Part shown: piece after piece, positions 16,515-24,533 of the stretch
Numbering within the stretch: position 1 is the first letter of the stretch
Layout: the number at the start of each line of letters is the position of its first letter
Origin: a virus
IMG/VR virus record: IMGVR_UViG_3300049846_001272
Coordinates: 1 to 39,315 of that record
DNA length: 39,315 bases
Direction: 5' to 3' (one strand)
Position numbers and translations under genes: made by a program
The notes under the pieces: generated by a model
Database searches by the model: none
What the model saw: only the letters and a program-made list of their open reading frames with translations
Told to the model about the DNA's origin: nothing

Positions 16515-17687
16515 ATGGCATTAGGAAGAATTTTTGATAATGGGCCTGGATCGCTAGATCCAAATGCGCAAAGTAAAGCTAATGAAATAGATATAGCTAA
16601 TGTTCAGCAATTTTTGGGAGACCCGGATTTGCTTCAGGCTGTAATTCGTGCTCAGCAACAAGCACAAACTAATGGATCTATATATAAATCATTTTCTGTA
16701 AATGATTATATACCTAGTATTAAGGAGATTTCATCAGATACGTGCTGGGATGATCCCGATGGATATTTAACTGCATTCTATTCTAGTTCGGTTGAATTAG
16801 CATATTCATCATCTAATTATTATTGGAATGTATATCAGAATGCTACATCGGCAGCTTCTAGTTCTGACGCACACTTTGCTATTGCATTTGGTGATTACCT
16901 AGGAAGAGGAGGAGTAACCGGTAGTCAAGCAGGTTATACTGGTAATTTAACTGGAAGTAGAACTCCTACCAAAGCAATTTATTCTCAATATAAGAGTTTA
17001 TTATTGTTACCTACTGATGAATTATTTACATTTGGATCTACATCATCAAATAGTATCTTTGTAGTTAATTTTAATAGAGCTAGATATAAAGAAAAGTTAG
17101 ACCCGGGAAACTGGGAATTGGCATTGAATGGTTCATCAGGTACTAGAACCTTTATTGATAATTCCGGAGCAAACACCAATCCTACTATTAGTCAGTCAGG
17201 AAGAGTATTTAGTATCGTATCCGGTTCAATAACAGGAGGATCAGCAAGTTCTACCGTTTATGGTTTAGCATATCCGGATGTGGGTATACTAGTATTCCAT
17301 CCCGCGGCTATATCATCAAGTATAGGCTTAGCATTTAGTACTGCTTCTTATGTAGCAGCCGGTATGAATAGCAATATAGGTAAGTTCTTTACCGCTATTT
17401 CGGGTGGTGCATCTTTCCAAGCTAGAACTGAAGAAAACATATCATCTACTTATTACTTTGTTCGTGTGGCGCATAATGAATTCAATTATTCAAATAATCC
17501 TACATTTACTACTGGATCATTAAATGCTATAAGATATTCAATGTTCCATTCAGATCCTAGAGTGTATATTACTTCGGTTGGGCTGTATAATAATGATAAT
17601 GAATTATTAGCAATTGCTAAAATGTCGCGACCTATATTAAAATCATTTACTCGCGAAGCACTTATAAGAGTAAGATTAGATTTTTAA
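16515..17687 (+). CDS. Virion protein sharing a C-terminal module with the next gene
   Basis: 390 residues. The N-terminal 75 are helical and Gln/Ala-rich (ANVQQFLGDPDLLQAVIRAQ). The rest is Ser/Thr/Tyr/Gly-rich beta structure. The last 45 residues (YITSVGLYNNDNELLAIAKM, then SRPILKSFTREALIRVRLDF) closely match the end of the 641-residue protein encoded next (YITTVGLYNDEGDLLVVGKL, then ASPIKKAINCDTIFIVRYDQ). This indicates a shared C-terminal attachment or oligomerisation module. Such ends are typical of proteins assembled onto a common virion site. The enzyme content is nil as far as I can see. A tail or fibre-like structural role is inferred from composition and neighbours. There is no Shine-Dalgarno sequence before the ATG. 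Confidence 0.6.
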   Translation: MALGRIFDNGPGSLDPNAQSKANEIDIANVQQFLGDPDLLQAVIRAQQQAQTNGSIYKSFSVNDYIPSIKEISSDTCWDDPDGYLTAFYSSSVELAYSSSNYYWNVYQNATSAASSSDAHFAIAFGDYLGRGGVTGSQAGYTGNLTGSRTPTKAIYSQYKSLLLLPTDELFTFGSTSSNSIFVVNFNRARYKEKLDPGNWELALNGSSGTRTFIDNSGANTNPTISQSGRVFSIVSGSITGGSASSTVYGLAYPDVGILVFHPAAISSSIGLAFSTASYVAAGMNSNIGKFFTAISGGASFQARTEENISSTYYFVRVAHNEFNYSNNPTFTTGSLNAIRYSMFHSDPRVYITSVGLYNNDNELLAIAKMSRPILKSFTREALIRVRLDF

Positions 17688-17710
17688 GAACATTAAAAAC
17701 TGATAATATG

Positions 17711-17742
17711 AAATCGCTATATTTATTAAAGTATAGCGATTT
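17711..17742 (+). terminator. Perfect 11-bp stem-loop, candidate terminator enclosing a promoter element
   Basis: The arms AAATCGCTATA (17711-17721) and TATAGCGATTT (17732-17742) are perfect reverse complements around a 10-base loop (TTTATTAAAG). The stem is followed by TTATA, giving a short T run, so it could end transcription of the upstream gene. The candidate promoter core occupies the left arm and loop. Confidence 0.5.
17718..17728 (+). promoter_or_regulatory. Candidate late promoter (TATATTTATTA) within a stem-loop
   Basis: An exact TATATTTATTA lies 23 bases before the ATG at 17752. It overlaps the left arm and loop of the perfect inverted repeat at 17711-17742, so promoter and hairpin share bases. 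Confidence 0.58.
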
Positions 17743-17751
17743 TATACAATA

Positions 17752-19677
17752 ATGTCATACGTATTTAAAACAATAGAAAAATCACATATTACTATTACTC
17801 CTTTTTATGCAAATAAATTGTGGGTTGTGGAAAATGTGTCGGTACCTAATTTACTAGATCCTACAAATACCGTAATAGATGCTGATGTTAGTATGTCTAT
17901 TTATTATGGGTGTTATTTAACCGGGTCATTTATCAGTTCTTCTGAATATCAAACTTCCAATGGAGAATATATTAGATCAGTTTGGCATTCAGCTAATCAT
18001 TTGTATTATAGAAATTTCCAAAATGATCCATGGACATATAAACAAGGCGATATAACTAATGAAACTAGGAATATTGGGTCGAGTGTATATGTATTATCTA
18101 TACCATCTACTAGAACCGGTACTGGTATTAAACGAGGTACATTTCAATTAAAGTCCGGCTCGTTATTTTTATTTGATGATTCACAAGGTAATATTATTGG
18201 TGGTAATATAAATACATTAAATAGTTCATCATATAATGAAACATTAAAGAATTTCTATCACTGCTCATATTATTATCATGAAGGATATAAATATGCGTCC
18301 GATATTTTCGGATCTAATAGACAATCATTTTCTATATACAATCACGGTAATTTAGGTAAGACATCAAATTACAATTTATATTCTTCTTCCGGAATACCGG
18401 CTCCTATTCATTTACCTAATGAATTAACAGCAACTGCCAATAATGTAATAGTTAATAGGTATGGGCCGGATTCACCTTTTTATTTTGATATGAATCCATC
18501 TAATGGTACTGGATCTGCTTATTTAAGAATATCACATAATGATGAATTAAATTTCGGTACCAATGATGATTTCAGCGTAGCTATGTGGATATATTATTCA
18601 GGTAGTATTAGCTCAGGAGCTTCAACTCCGGTACTTGGAAGTCCGTTGGGGTCTAATTTATTATTGAGTAAAAATGGTAGGTCTATAACTACGGTACGAA
18701 AAGGAACGGGCCCGATTGCTATAGGGCTTAATAATACTATTACGGAAGATAGAGTTAAAGTAGTCGGGTATCCATATCAAGTAGAATTAATTGAGCCCAG
18801 ACATGGATATGTAGGAGCAGGAAAAATTAGATTTTCTAGAAGTGATGGTGCTATATATACTAGCGTAACATCTTCTGCTGCTATTACAGCCAATGCTTGG
18901 AATTTAATTACATGTAGAAAATCAGGAAGTCTATTGGATATTTGGGTAAATGGTTCTCAAGCAGGTACTGGAACGGATACTTGTTTAGCTACTACTAAAA
19001 ATGATTGTGATGTGTTTGTTGGTTGCCGCGGAGATTTAATTACGACCGGGCCTATATCATTAACTAGTAATGTTCCCGCTGATGGCACTTCTCAATATTA
19101 TGGTAGAATTGGTTCTGTTCATATTTTTGATTCATATATAACTGACTCGGACATAACCGGATTATATGGTACGTGGGTGTCAGGTAGTATAGTAAATAAA
19201 TGGGGCAATTATAATAATATTTATGGTAATATTTTATACAATCAAGGTATAGTAATATTAAGTAATGGAAGAGGCAGCGGAAGCACTGCGGATTCATTTG
19301 CAAATCCTTCACCGTATGTATACGGAACTCCTAGTATAGCTTTTGATTATATGAAATACAGGAGTACGAAGCCTATAACTAGTACGGAAGTAATTTGTGT
19401 ATCCGGGCAATCGGAACATAATATGTCTACTAATCCTAGTATATTAGTTAATAAGGCAGGAACGTGTAATCCAGGTATTGGTTCAAACGAATTGGGCCAT
19501 TATAATAATGACGGTGAATGTTATTCGTTCGTGACGGGATCTGATTTTTCGCCGTATATTACTACGGTAGGCCTATATAATGATGAAGGCGATTTACTAG
19601 TCGTAGGTAAATTGGCATCTCCTATAAAGAAGGCGATCAACTGCGATACCATTTTTATAGTTAGATATGACCAGTAA
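17752..19677 (+). CDS. LamG-containing virion protein, adhesin-like
   Basis: 641 residues, Ser/Thr/Gly/Tyr-rich. Residues about 245-475 read as a concanavalin A/LamG-type jelly roll: YLRISHNDELNFGTNDDFSV and AMWIYYSGS at the start, ANAWNLITCRKSGSLLDIWV and NGSQAGTG in the middle, RIGSVHIFDSYITDSDITGL at the end. LamG domains commonly bind glycans, so a role in surface recognition is reasonable. The last 45 residues match the C-terminus of the preceding protein (YITTVGLYNDEGDLLVVGKL), pointing to attachment at the same virion site. The N-terminal 75 residues (FKTIEKSHITITPFYANKLW) look like a separate docking segment. The gene has its own late-type promoter and ends just before the DNA-metabolism island. 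Confidence 0.6.
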   Translation: MSYVFKTIEKSHITITPFYANKLWVVENVSVPNLLDPTNTVIDADVSMSIYYGCYLTGSFISSSEYQTSNGEYIRSVWHSANHLYYRNFQNDPWTYKQGDITNETRNIGSSVYVLSIPSTRTGTGIKRGTFQLKSGSLFLFDDSQGNIIGGNINTLNSSSYNETLKNFYHCSYYYHEGYKYASDIFGSNRQSFSIYNHGNLGKTSNYNLYSSSGIPAPIHLPNELTATANNVIVNRYGPDSPFYFDMNPSNGTGSAYLRISHNDELNFGTNDDFSVAMWIYYSGSISSGASTPVLGSPLGSNLLLSKNGRSITTVRKGTGPIAIGLNNTITEDRVKVVGYPYQVELIEPRHGYVGAGKIRFSRSDGAIYTSVTSSAAITANAWNLITCRKSGSLLDIWVNGSQAGTGTDTCLATTKNDCDVFVGCRGDLITTGPISLTSNVPADGTSQYYGRIGSVHIFDSYITDSDITGLYGTWVSGSIVNKWGNYNNIYGNILYNQGIVILSNGRGSGSTADSFANPSPYVYGTPSIAFDYMKYRSTKPITSTEVICVSGQSEHNMSTNPSILVNKAGTCNPGIGSNELGHYNNDGECYSFVTGSDFSPYITTVGLYNDEGDLLVVGKLASPIKKAINCDTIFIVRYDQ

Positions 19678-19690
19678 AATTTAGGTTACT

Positions 19691-19701
19691 AATATTTATT
19701 A
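19691..19701 (+). promoter_or_regulatory. Candidate late-type promoter (AATATTTATTA)
   Basis: AATATTTATTA followed by ATATAAAA differs from the exact motif only at its first base. It lies 29 bases before the ATG at 19731, and would serve the small ORF, endonuclease I and possibly the primase. Confidence 0.5.
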
Positions 19702-19730
19702 ATATAAAACCAATAAAAAATAACAGGAAT

Positions 19731-19895
19731 ATGAATTTGATTAACTCATGGAGCTCAAAAATTAAGCAGTCAGATAAATTTAGCTTTTTGGTACGTGTAG
19801 CAAATATTACTATATTTGATTTATCATTTGACCTTTCAGCAAAAAGATTTCGTCTTATTGTTCTTAATTTTGGTTTGGGCAATAATGTAAAATAA
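19731..19895 (+). CDS. Small hypothetical protein, 54 aa
   Basis: An open frame starting MNLINSWSSKIKQSDKFSFL and ending LNFGLGNNVKstop. It lies between a late-type promoter and the endonuclease I gene (ATG 5 bases after its stop). AACAGG, a modest Shine-Dalgarno-like run, sits a few bases before the ATG. The sequence is a polar N-terminus followed by alternating hydrophobic residues (LVRVANITIFDLSFDLSAKR), more like three beta strands than a membrane helix. I see no family signature. Placement, ribosome site and snug spacing support it as real. A small partner of the adjacent junction-resolving enzyme or a host-directed factor are both possible, without evidence for either. Confidence 0.6.
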   Translation: MNLINSWSSKIKQSDKFSFLVRVANITIFDLSFDLSAKRFRLIVLNFGLGNNVK

Positions 19896-19899
19896 GTTT

Positions 19900-20316
19900 A
19901 TGCGAAAACGTTTTAAAAGTTCTAAGCAAGCGAGCCTCGTTTTGGGGTATCGCTCTGGCTTAGAAGAATCTATTAGTGAACAATTAAAAATGATGGAAAT
20001 TTCTTTTCAGTACGAAACTGAAAAGATATCATACGAACAACCTGCTAAAAAGCGATCATATAAACCTGATTTCGTTTTAATCAAAAAAGACGGTAGTAAA
20101 TTGTTTGTAGAAACAAAGGGCCGTTTAATGGCGGCTGATAGAAAAAAGCATGAATGGATAGCACAACAGCATCCAGAATTAGATATTCGATTTGTCTTTT
20201 CAAACTCAAATAATAGAATAGCTAAAGGTAGTAGAACTACATATGCAGATTGGTGCATAAAAAATAATTTTAAATTTGCTGATAAAGAGATACCAAAATC
20301 TTGGTTGCATGAATAA
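19900..20316 (+). CDS. Endonuclease I, T7 gp3-type Holliday junction resolvase
   Basis: 138 residues, clearly related to T7 endonuclease I, which cleaves four-way and branched DNA to release recombination and replication intermediates before packaging. The PDDEXK catalytic set aligns with T7 E20, D55, E65 and K67: E22 in YRSGLEESISEQL, D57 in YKPDFVL, E71 and K73 in FVETKGR. The downstream blocks ADRKKHEWIAQQHPELDIRF, VFSNSNNRIAKGS and FADKEIPKSWLHE also follow the T7 enzyme. All catalytic residues are present, so activity is expected. T4 itself uses the unrelated gp49 (endonuclease VII) for this task. The gene lies beside the primase and the gp47/46 fusion, forming a recombination/replication group. 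Confidence 0.92.
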   Translation: MRKRFKSSKQASLVLGYRSGLEESISEQLKMMEISFQYETEKISYEQPAKKRSYKPDFVLIKKDGSKLFVETKGRLMAADRKKHEWIAQQHPELDIRFVFSNSNNRIAKGSRTTYADWCIKNNFKFADKEIPKSWLHE

Positions 20317-20359
20317 TTTTGGTAATTTTAGATAATCTTCTTAAATTACTAGTAATATT

Positions 20360-21292
20360 ATGGCAACTAACAATAAAAAAGCGACTCTTAGGAAAATATT
20401 AGGGCAGCCTAGGGAACTTTCCAACGGGCAATTACTTTTCAAATGCCCATTTTGTAAACACCACAAGAAAAAGTTACAAGTACATTTAGATTTAGGGCAA
20501 TGGCATTGTTGGGTATGTTCCGCAAAAGGTAGAAGTTTTACATCCTTATTAAAGAAACTACAAATAACGGATAGAGCGGTATATTTGGTTTTCAGATCAA
20601 ATAAGAATAACGTTCTTTTAGCCCAAAATAAGGAAATATTAGTAGACACAAATAAAGAGCTTCTATCGCTACCTAAGGAATTTAAACCCTTATATCATAA
20701 GCAACCTGATCTTTATTATAAACACGCATTAGGGTATTTATTTAAACGAGGATTGAGCGTGCAAGATATTTTGAAATATAGAATAGGATATTGCGATAGC
20801 GGGCCTTATATGGGCATGGTTATAATACCGTCGTATGATGAAAATGGTATGTTAAATTTCTTTACTGGTAGATCGTTTTTGCCTGATGCAAAAATGAATC
20901 ATAAAAATCCTAAAATAAGTAAGGACATTATCGGGTTTGATCTATTCATAAATTGGAATTTACCTATAACAATTGTTGAAGGTGCATTTGACGCAATAGC
21001 AGTCAAGCGTAATGCTATACCATTGTTTGGTAAGAAATTGTTATCTAAATTAAAGGAAAAGATTATATTAAAAAAAGTTAAGATATTGTATATATGTTTG
21101 GATGTAGACGCATCTAAAGATGCAATTACCATGACACAGTTGTTTATTAATAATGGAATTGATGTTCGCATGATTAATTTAGATAAAAAAGATCCGAATG
21201 ATGTCGGGTTTGTAAAAATGACTGAATTATTATCCAATAGCGTGAAGACAACTGGGTTTGAAGATATTATTAAATTAAAACTATTTTCATGA
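20360..21292 (+). CDS. DNA primase (CHC2 zinc finger and Toprim)
   Basis: 310 residues, a compact phage primase similar in function to T4 gp61. It lays RNA primers for lagging-strand synthesis together with the replicative helicase. A zinc-binding finger is visible at C29-x2-C32 ... C50-x2-C53 (LLFKCPFCKHH and WHCWVCSAKG), which recognises the priming site. Residues about 130-260 carry the catalytic Toprim part: MGMVIIPSYDENGMLNFFTG, the glutamate motif TIVEGAFDAIAV at about 203-215, and the Asp motif YICLDVDASKDA at about 243-255. No helicase domain is attached, so the helicase must be encoded elsewhere. It overlaps the start of the gp47-gp46 fusion by four bases (ATGA), implying coupled translation. 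Confidence 0.88.
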   Translation: MATNNKKATLRKILGQPRELSNGQLLFKCPFCKHHKKKLQVHLDLGQWHCWVCSAKGRSFTSLLKKLQITDRAVYLVFRSNKNNVLLAQNKEILVDTNKELLSLPKEFKPLYHKQPDLYYKHALGYLFKRGLSVQDILKYRIGYCDSGPYMGMVIIPSYDENGMLNFFTGRSFLPDAKMNHKNPKISKDIIGFDLFINWNLPITIVEGAFDAIAVKRNAIPLFGKKLLSKLKEKIILKKVKILYICLDVDASKDAITMTQLFINNGIDVRMINLDKKDPNDVGFVKMTELLSNSVKTTGFEDIIKLKLFS

Positions 21293-24200
21293 ATACAATA
21301 AAGAAGATTACCAATTTACCTTTTGTATCAAAAATAATACATTGTGCGGATATTCATATTCGAAATGTACGAAGGCATACTGAATATAGAGAACAATTTA
21401 GAAAATTTTATTCTGAAATTGAAAAGCTTCGGGATGCGAATACTGTCATAGTAGTAGCCGGAGATATAGTACATACTAAAACTGATATGAGTCCGGAACT
21501 TATACAAATGGTTTCTGAATTCTTTGTTAGTTTAGCTTCGCTGGCACCTACAATTGTTATTCCCGGAAACCATGATGCAAACCTAAATAATTTAGATAGG
21601 TTGGATGCTATTTCACCAATTGTCGACAATTTAAATAACCCAAATTTATTTTACTTACGTGATTCGGGTATATATGAAATAGGTGATTCAATACAAATAT
21701 CTAATATGTCAATATTAGATAGCAAAGAAAAATATGTACCGGCATCTAAATTAGATCCGAATAAAATAAAAATAGCATTATTCCACGGGCCAGTAACTAA
21801 TTCAGTTACGTCTGCGGGAGTAAATGTGGCGGGTGTAGTTGACATAGGAGCTTTTGATGATTTTGATTTGGTTCTATTAGGTGATATTCACCAATTTCAG
21901 TATTTAAATTCTGATAAGACAATAGCATACCCATCTAGTTTAATACAACAAAATTTCGGCGAATCGACTGAAAATCACGGATTTTTATTATGGGATTTAG
22001 ATCCTATATCATCTATTAGACGTCCATTTACTAGTACATATCATACATTATTTAATGAATATGCATATCATACCTTCCATTTAGACGCCGGGAGTATTTC
22101 GCCTACATTGGATTCAATGAAGGGTAAAATTACCCCCAAATCGAAAATTAGATTAAAGACAACAAAAACACCTGAATCTGAAGTTGCTAATATGGTTAAC
22201 AGTATCAAAAACTTTTTTGATATAGACGACGTTTCCGTAATTAAAATGGATTCATTATTAATAGGTTCCAATAATACGGAATTATTAGATTCAAATTTAG
22301 ATGTGCGTGATATTAGTACACAAAATGAATTAATAAAGGATCATCTAAACCTAAATCTAAATTTACCGGTGACACCAGAATTGTTGGAAAAAATATATGA
22401 TATAAATAGAAAATGCAATTCTATCATACCGAAGGATGAAGAAGCAGTAGTCCGAAATTTAATATGGAAACCTAAAATGTTTGAATTTTCAAATATGTTT
22501 TCATATGGCGAAGACAACGTATTAGATTTGTCTAACTTAGGCGGAATACAAGGATTATTTGCTCCCAATGCTTCGGGTAAAAGTAGTTTATTAGACGCGT
22601 TATGTTTCTGTTTATTCGACACCACATCTAGGGCATACAAGGCTGACCAAATATTGAATACCAAGAAAAATAATTTTTATTGTAAGTTTAATTTTGCTAT
22701 AGGCGATATTGATTATTTTATTGAAAAGATAGGAACTAAGAATCCTAATAATAATAGAGTTAAAGTAGATATTAATTTTTGGAGCATAAATAAAAACGGA
22801 ATTAAAGAAGATCTTAATGGTGAACAGCGTAGAGATACGAATTCTATTATTAGATCTTATATAGGCACATTCGAAGATTTTACATTAATGTGTCTTTCAA
22901 TGCAGAATAATAATACTAACTTTATTGATAAATCACAGACAGAACGCAAGGAAATTTTAGCTGATTTTTTGGATTTGGGAGTATTTGATAAATTACATGA
23001 TACTGCTAATTTTGAATATAGAAAAATTTCAGCAGCTGTGGAAAATGTTAACACGGACAATATAAATGGTATTATAGAACAAAAAACTCGTGAATTGAAA
23101 TCCAACAAACTACAATACAAAAAAATAGTATCGGATATTGAATCCACGAAAAAAGAAATTAGTAAATGTTCCGATGAATTGGTTGAGTTATCAAAATCAA
23201 TTCAAAACATTGATAATATAGATATTTCTGATATCCAGAAACGAAAAATAGTTGCTGAGTCTTTGTCGAATAAAATCCTAGATAAATTACGGGAATTAAA
23301 ATTAAAAAAAGAAGATATCGAGAAGCAATTAACTGATGCAATGACTAAATATAAAGCTATAGATGTCGATAAAGCCGTTGCAGACAAAGAAAAATTAGAA
23401 AAATTTGAATTAAAATTATCTAAACTAATTAGTGATAAAAAGGTATTGGATTCACAAATAAAGTCCAAAACAGAAAAGTTGGAAAAATTAAGTGAGCACA
23501 AATATGATCCTAATTGCGAATATTGTATTAATAATATCTTTGTTAAGGATGCTATAAATACTAAAAGTGAATTAGTAAATGATAATGAAACATTATCTAA
23601 ATTGAAGGAAGAAATACAATTATATAAGACAGAGATAGATAAATTATTATATAGCAAAGGATTGGTTAATGGAATCACTTCAATGCAAATTGCCATACAT
23701 GGGCATGAAAAAAATATATCCGATTTAAATATTGACATATTAAAAACTGAATCGTCAGTAGTGGAAATTGAAACTGCAATTATTTCTTTAAATTCTAGTA
23801 TACAACAATATGAAAATAATAAAATTGCTATACAACAAAATACTAAAATAGATGCTGAAATAGTAGATAAAAAGAAATTATTAAATGAGTTAAATTCAAA
23901 TTTAAATGTACTTAATACTTCTCAGTTAGATTTGCATTCTAATATTCGAATTTTGGAAACACAAATTGAGGAAGAAAAAGCTAATCTAAATAAGGTTATT
24001 GAATTGTTTGAGATAAAGCACAACTATGAATTGTATTTAAAATGTGTTGATAAGGATGGTGTGCCATACCATTTAATATCAAAAATATTACCTAAAGTTG
24101 AAAATGAAATTAATAACATACTATCTAATTTGGTAGAATTTAAAATCATTTTGAATACCGACGGTAAAAATATCAATGCGTATATTGTATATCAGGATGA

Positions 24201-24495
24201 ATATTGGCCACTGGAATTGTCTTCTGGTATGGAAAGATTTATATCAGCGATCGCTATTCGGATTGCATTGATTAATATATCATCATTGCCGAAACCTACA
24301 TTTTTAGCTATTGACGAAGGATTGGGAGTATTAGATTCTTCAAATTTAAATCAATTGTATTTGTTATTTAACTATATACGGGATGCTTTTAATTTTGCTT
24401 TGATTATTTCGCATATAGATATTATACGTGATATGGTTGACAATACATTAACTATCGAAAACAATTCTGGTTTTAGTAAGATCTATTTAAAATAG
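21289..24495 (+). CDS. Fused gp47-gp46 recombination nuclease (SbcD-SbcC / Mre11-Rad50 type)
   Basis: 1068 residues joining the two subunits that T4 encodes as gp47 and gp46. Residues about 15-330 form the Mre11/SbcD metallophosphatase: CADIHIRN (D21, H23), VVAGDIVHTK, VIPGNHDAN at about 90-98, a FHGPV motif and LGDIHQFQ near 197. From about 395 the Rad50/SbcC ATPase begins, with Walker A FAPNASGKSS near 425. Residues 600-920 are long coiled coil with a zinc-hook CEYC at 743-746. The C-terminal lobe has the signature LSSGMERFISA near 976 and Walker B FLAIDEGLGVLD near 1005. The complex processes DNA ends for recombination-dependent replication. I see no stop or frameshift at the junction, so it is a true single chain. 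Confidence 0.9.
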   Translation: MNTIKKITNLPFVSKIIHCADIHIRNVRRHTEYREQFRKFYSEIEKLRDANTVIVVAGDIVHTKTDMSPELIQMVSEFFVSLASLAPTIVIPGNHDANLNNLDRLDAISPIVDNLNNPNLFYLRDSGIYEIGDSIQISNMSILDSKEKYVPASKLDPNKIKIALFHGPVTNSVTSAGVNVAGVVDIGAFDDFDLVLLGDIHQFQYLNSDKTIAYPSSLIQQNFGESTENHGFLLWDLDPISSIRRPFTSTYHTLFNEYAYHTFHLDAGSISPTLDSMKGKITPKSKIRLKTTKTPESEVANMVNSIKNFFDIDDVSVIKMDSLLIGSNNTELLDSNLDVRDISTQNELIKDHLNLNLNLPVTPELLEKIYDINRKCNSIIPKDEEAVVRNLIWKPKMFEFSNMFSYGEDNVLDLSNLGGIQGLFAPNASGKSSLLDALCFCLFDTTSRAYKADQILNTKKNNFYCKFNFAIGDIDYFIEKIGTKNPNNNRVKVDINFWSINKNGIKEDLNGEQRRDTNSIIRSYIGTFEDFTLMCLSMQNNNTNFIDKSQTERKEILADFLDLGVFDKLHDTANFEYRKISAAVENVNTDNINGIIEQKTRELKSNKLQYKKIVSDIESTKKEISKCSDELVELSKSIQNIDNIDISDIQKRKIVAESLSNKILDKLRELKLKKEDIEKQLTDAMTKYKAIDVDKAVADKEKLEKFELKLSKLISDKKVLDSQIKSKTEKLEKLSEHKYDPNCEYCINNIFVKDAINTKSELVNDNETLSKLKEEIQLYKTEIDKLLYSKGLVNGITSMQIAIHGHEKNISDLNIDILKTESSVVEIETAIISLNSSIQQYENNKIAIQQNTKIDAEIVDKKKLLNELNSNLNVLNTSQLDLHSNIRILETQIEEEKANLNKVIELFEIKHNYELYLKCVDKDGVPYHLISKILPKVENEINNILSNLVEFKIILNTDGKNINAYIVYQDEYWPLELSSGMERFISAIAIRIALINISSLPKPTFLAIDEGLGVLDSSNLNQLYLLFNYIRDAFNFALIISHIDIIRDMVDNTLTIENNSGFSKIYLK

Positions 24496-24507
24496 ACAGA
24501 TTTTTAG

Positions 24508-24533
24508 TATCATATATTTATTAGTATATGATA
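24508..24533 (+). repeat. Perfect 9-bp inverted repeat spanning promoter and start codon
   Basis: TATCATATA (24508-24516) and TATATGATA (24525-24533) are exact reverse complements with an 8-base loop (TTTATTAG). The right arm contains the ATG at 24528. A hairpin in the DNA or in any read-through transcript would hide the start codon of the fibre-like gene. Confidence 0.6.
24513..24523 (+). promoter_or_regulatory. Candidate late promoter (TATATTTATTA), near-leaderless
   Basis: An exact TATATTTATTA lies in the 32-base gap after the gp47-gp46 gene and ends 4 bases before the ATG at 24528. If TATATTTA is the -10/-7 element, the transcript would start at or within a few bases of the start codon. 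Confidence 0.6.

Noticed and set aside
23202-23738. A 178-codon minus-strand open frame
   Set aside because: It is antisense to the coiled-coil part of the gp47-gp46 fusion. Its Ser/Phe/Leu/Ile-rich product is the expected mirror of Lys/Glu/Asn-rich coiled coil.
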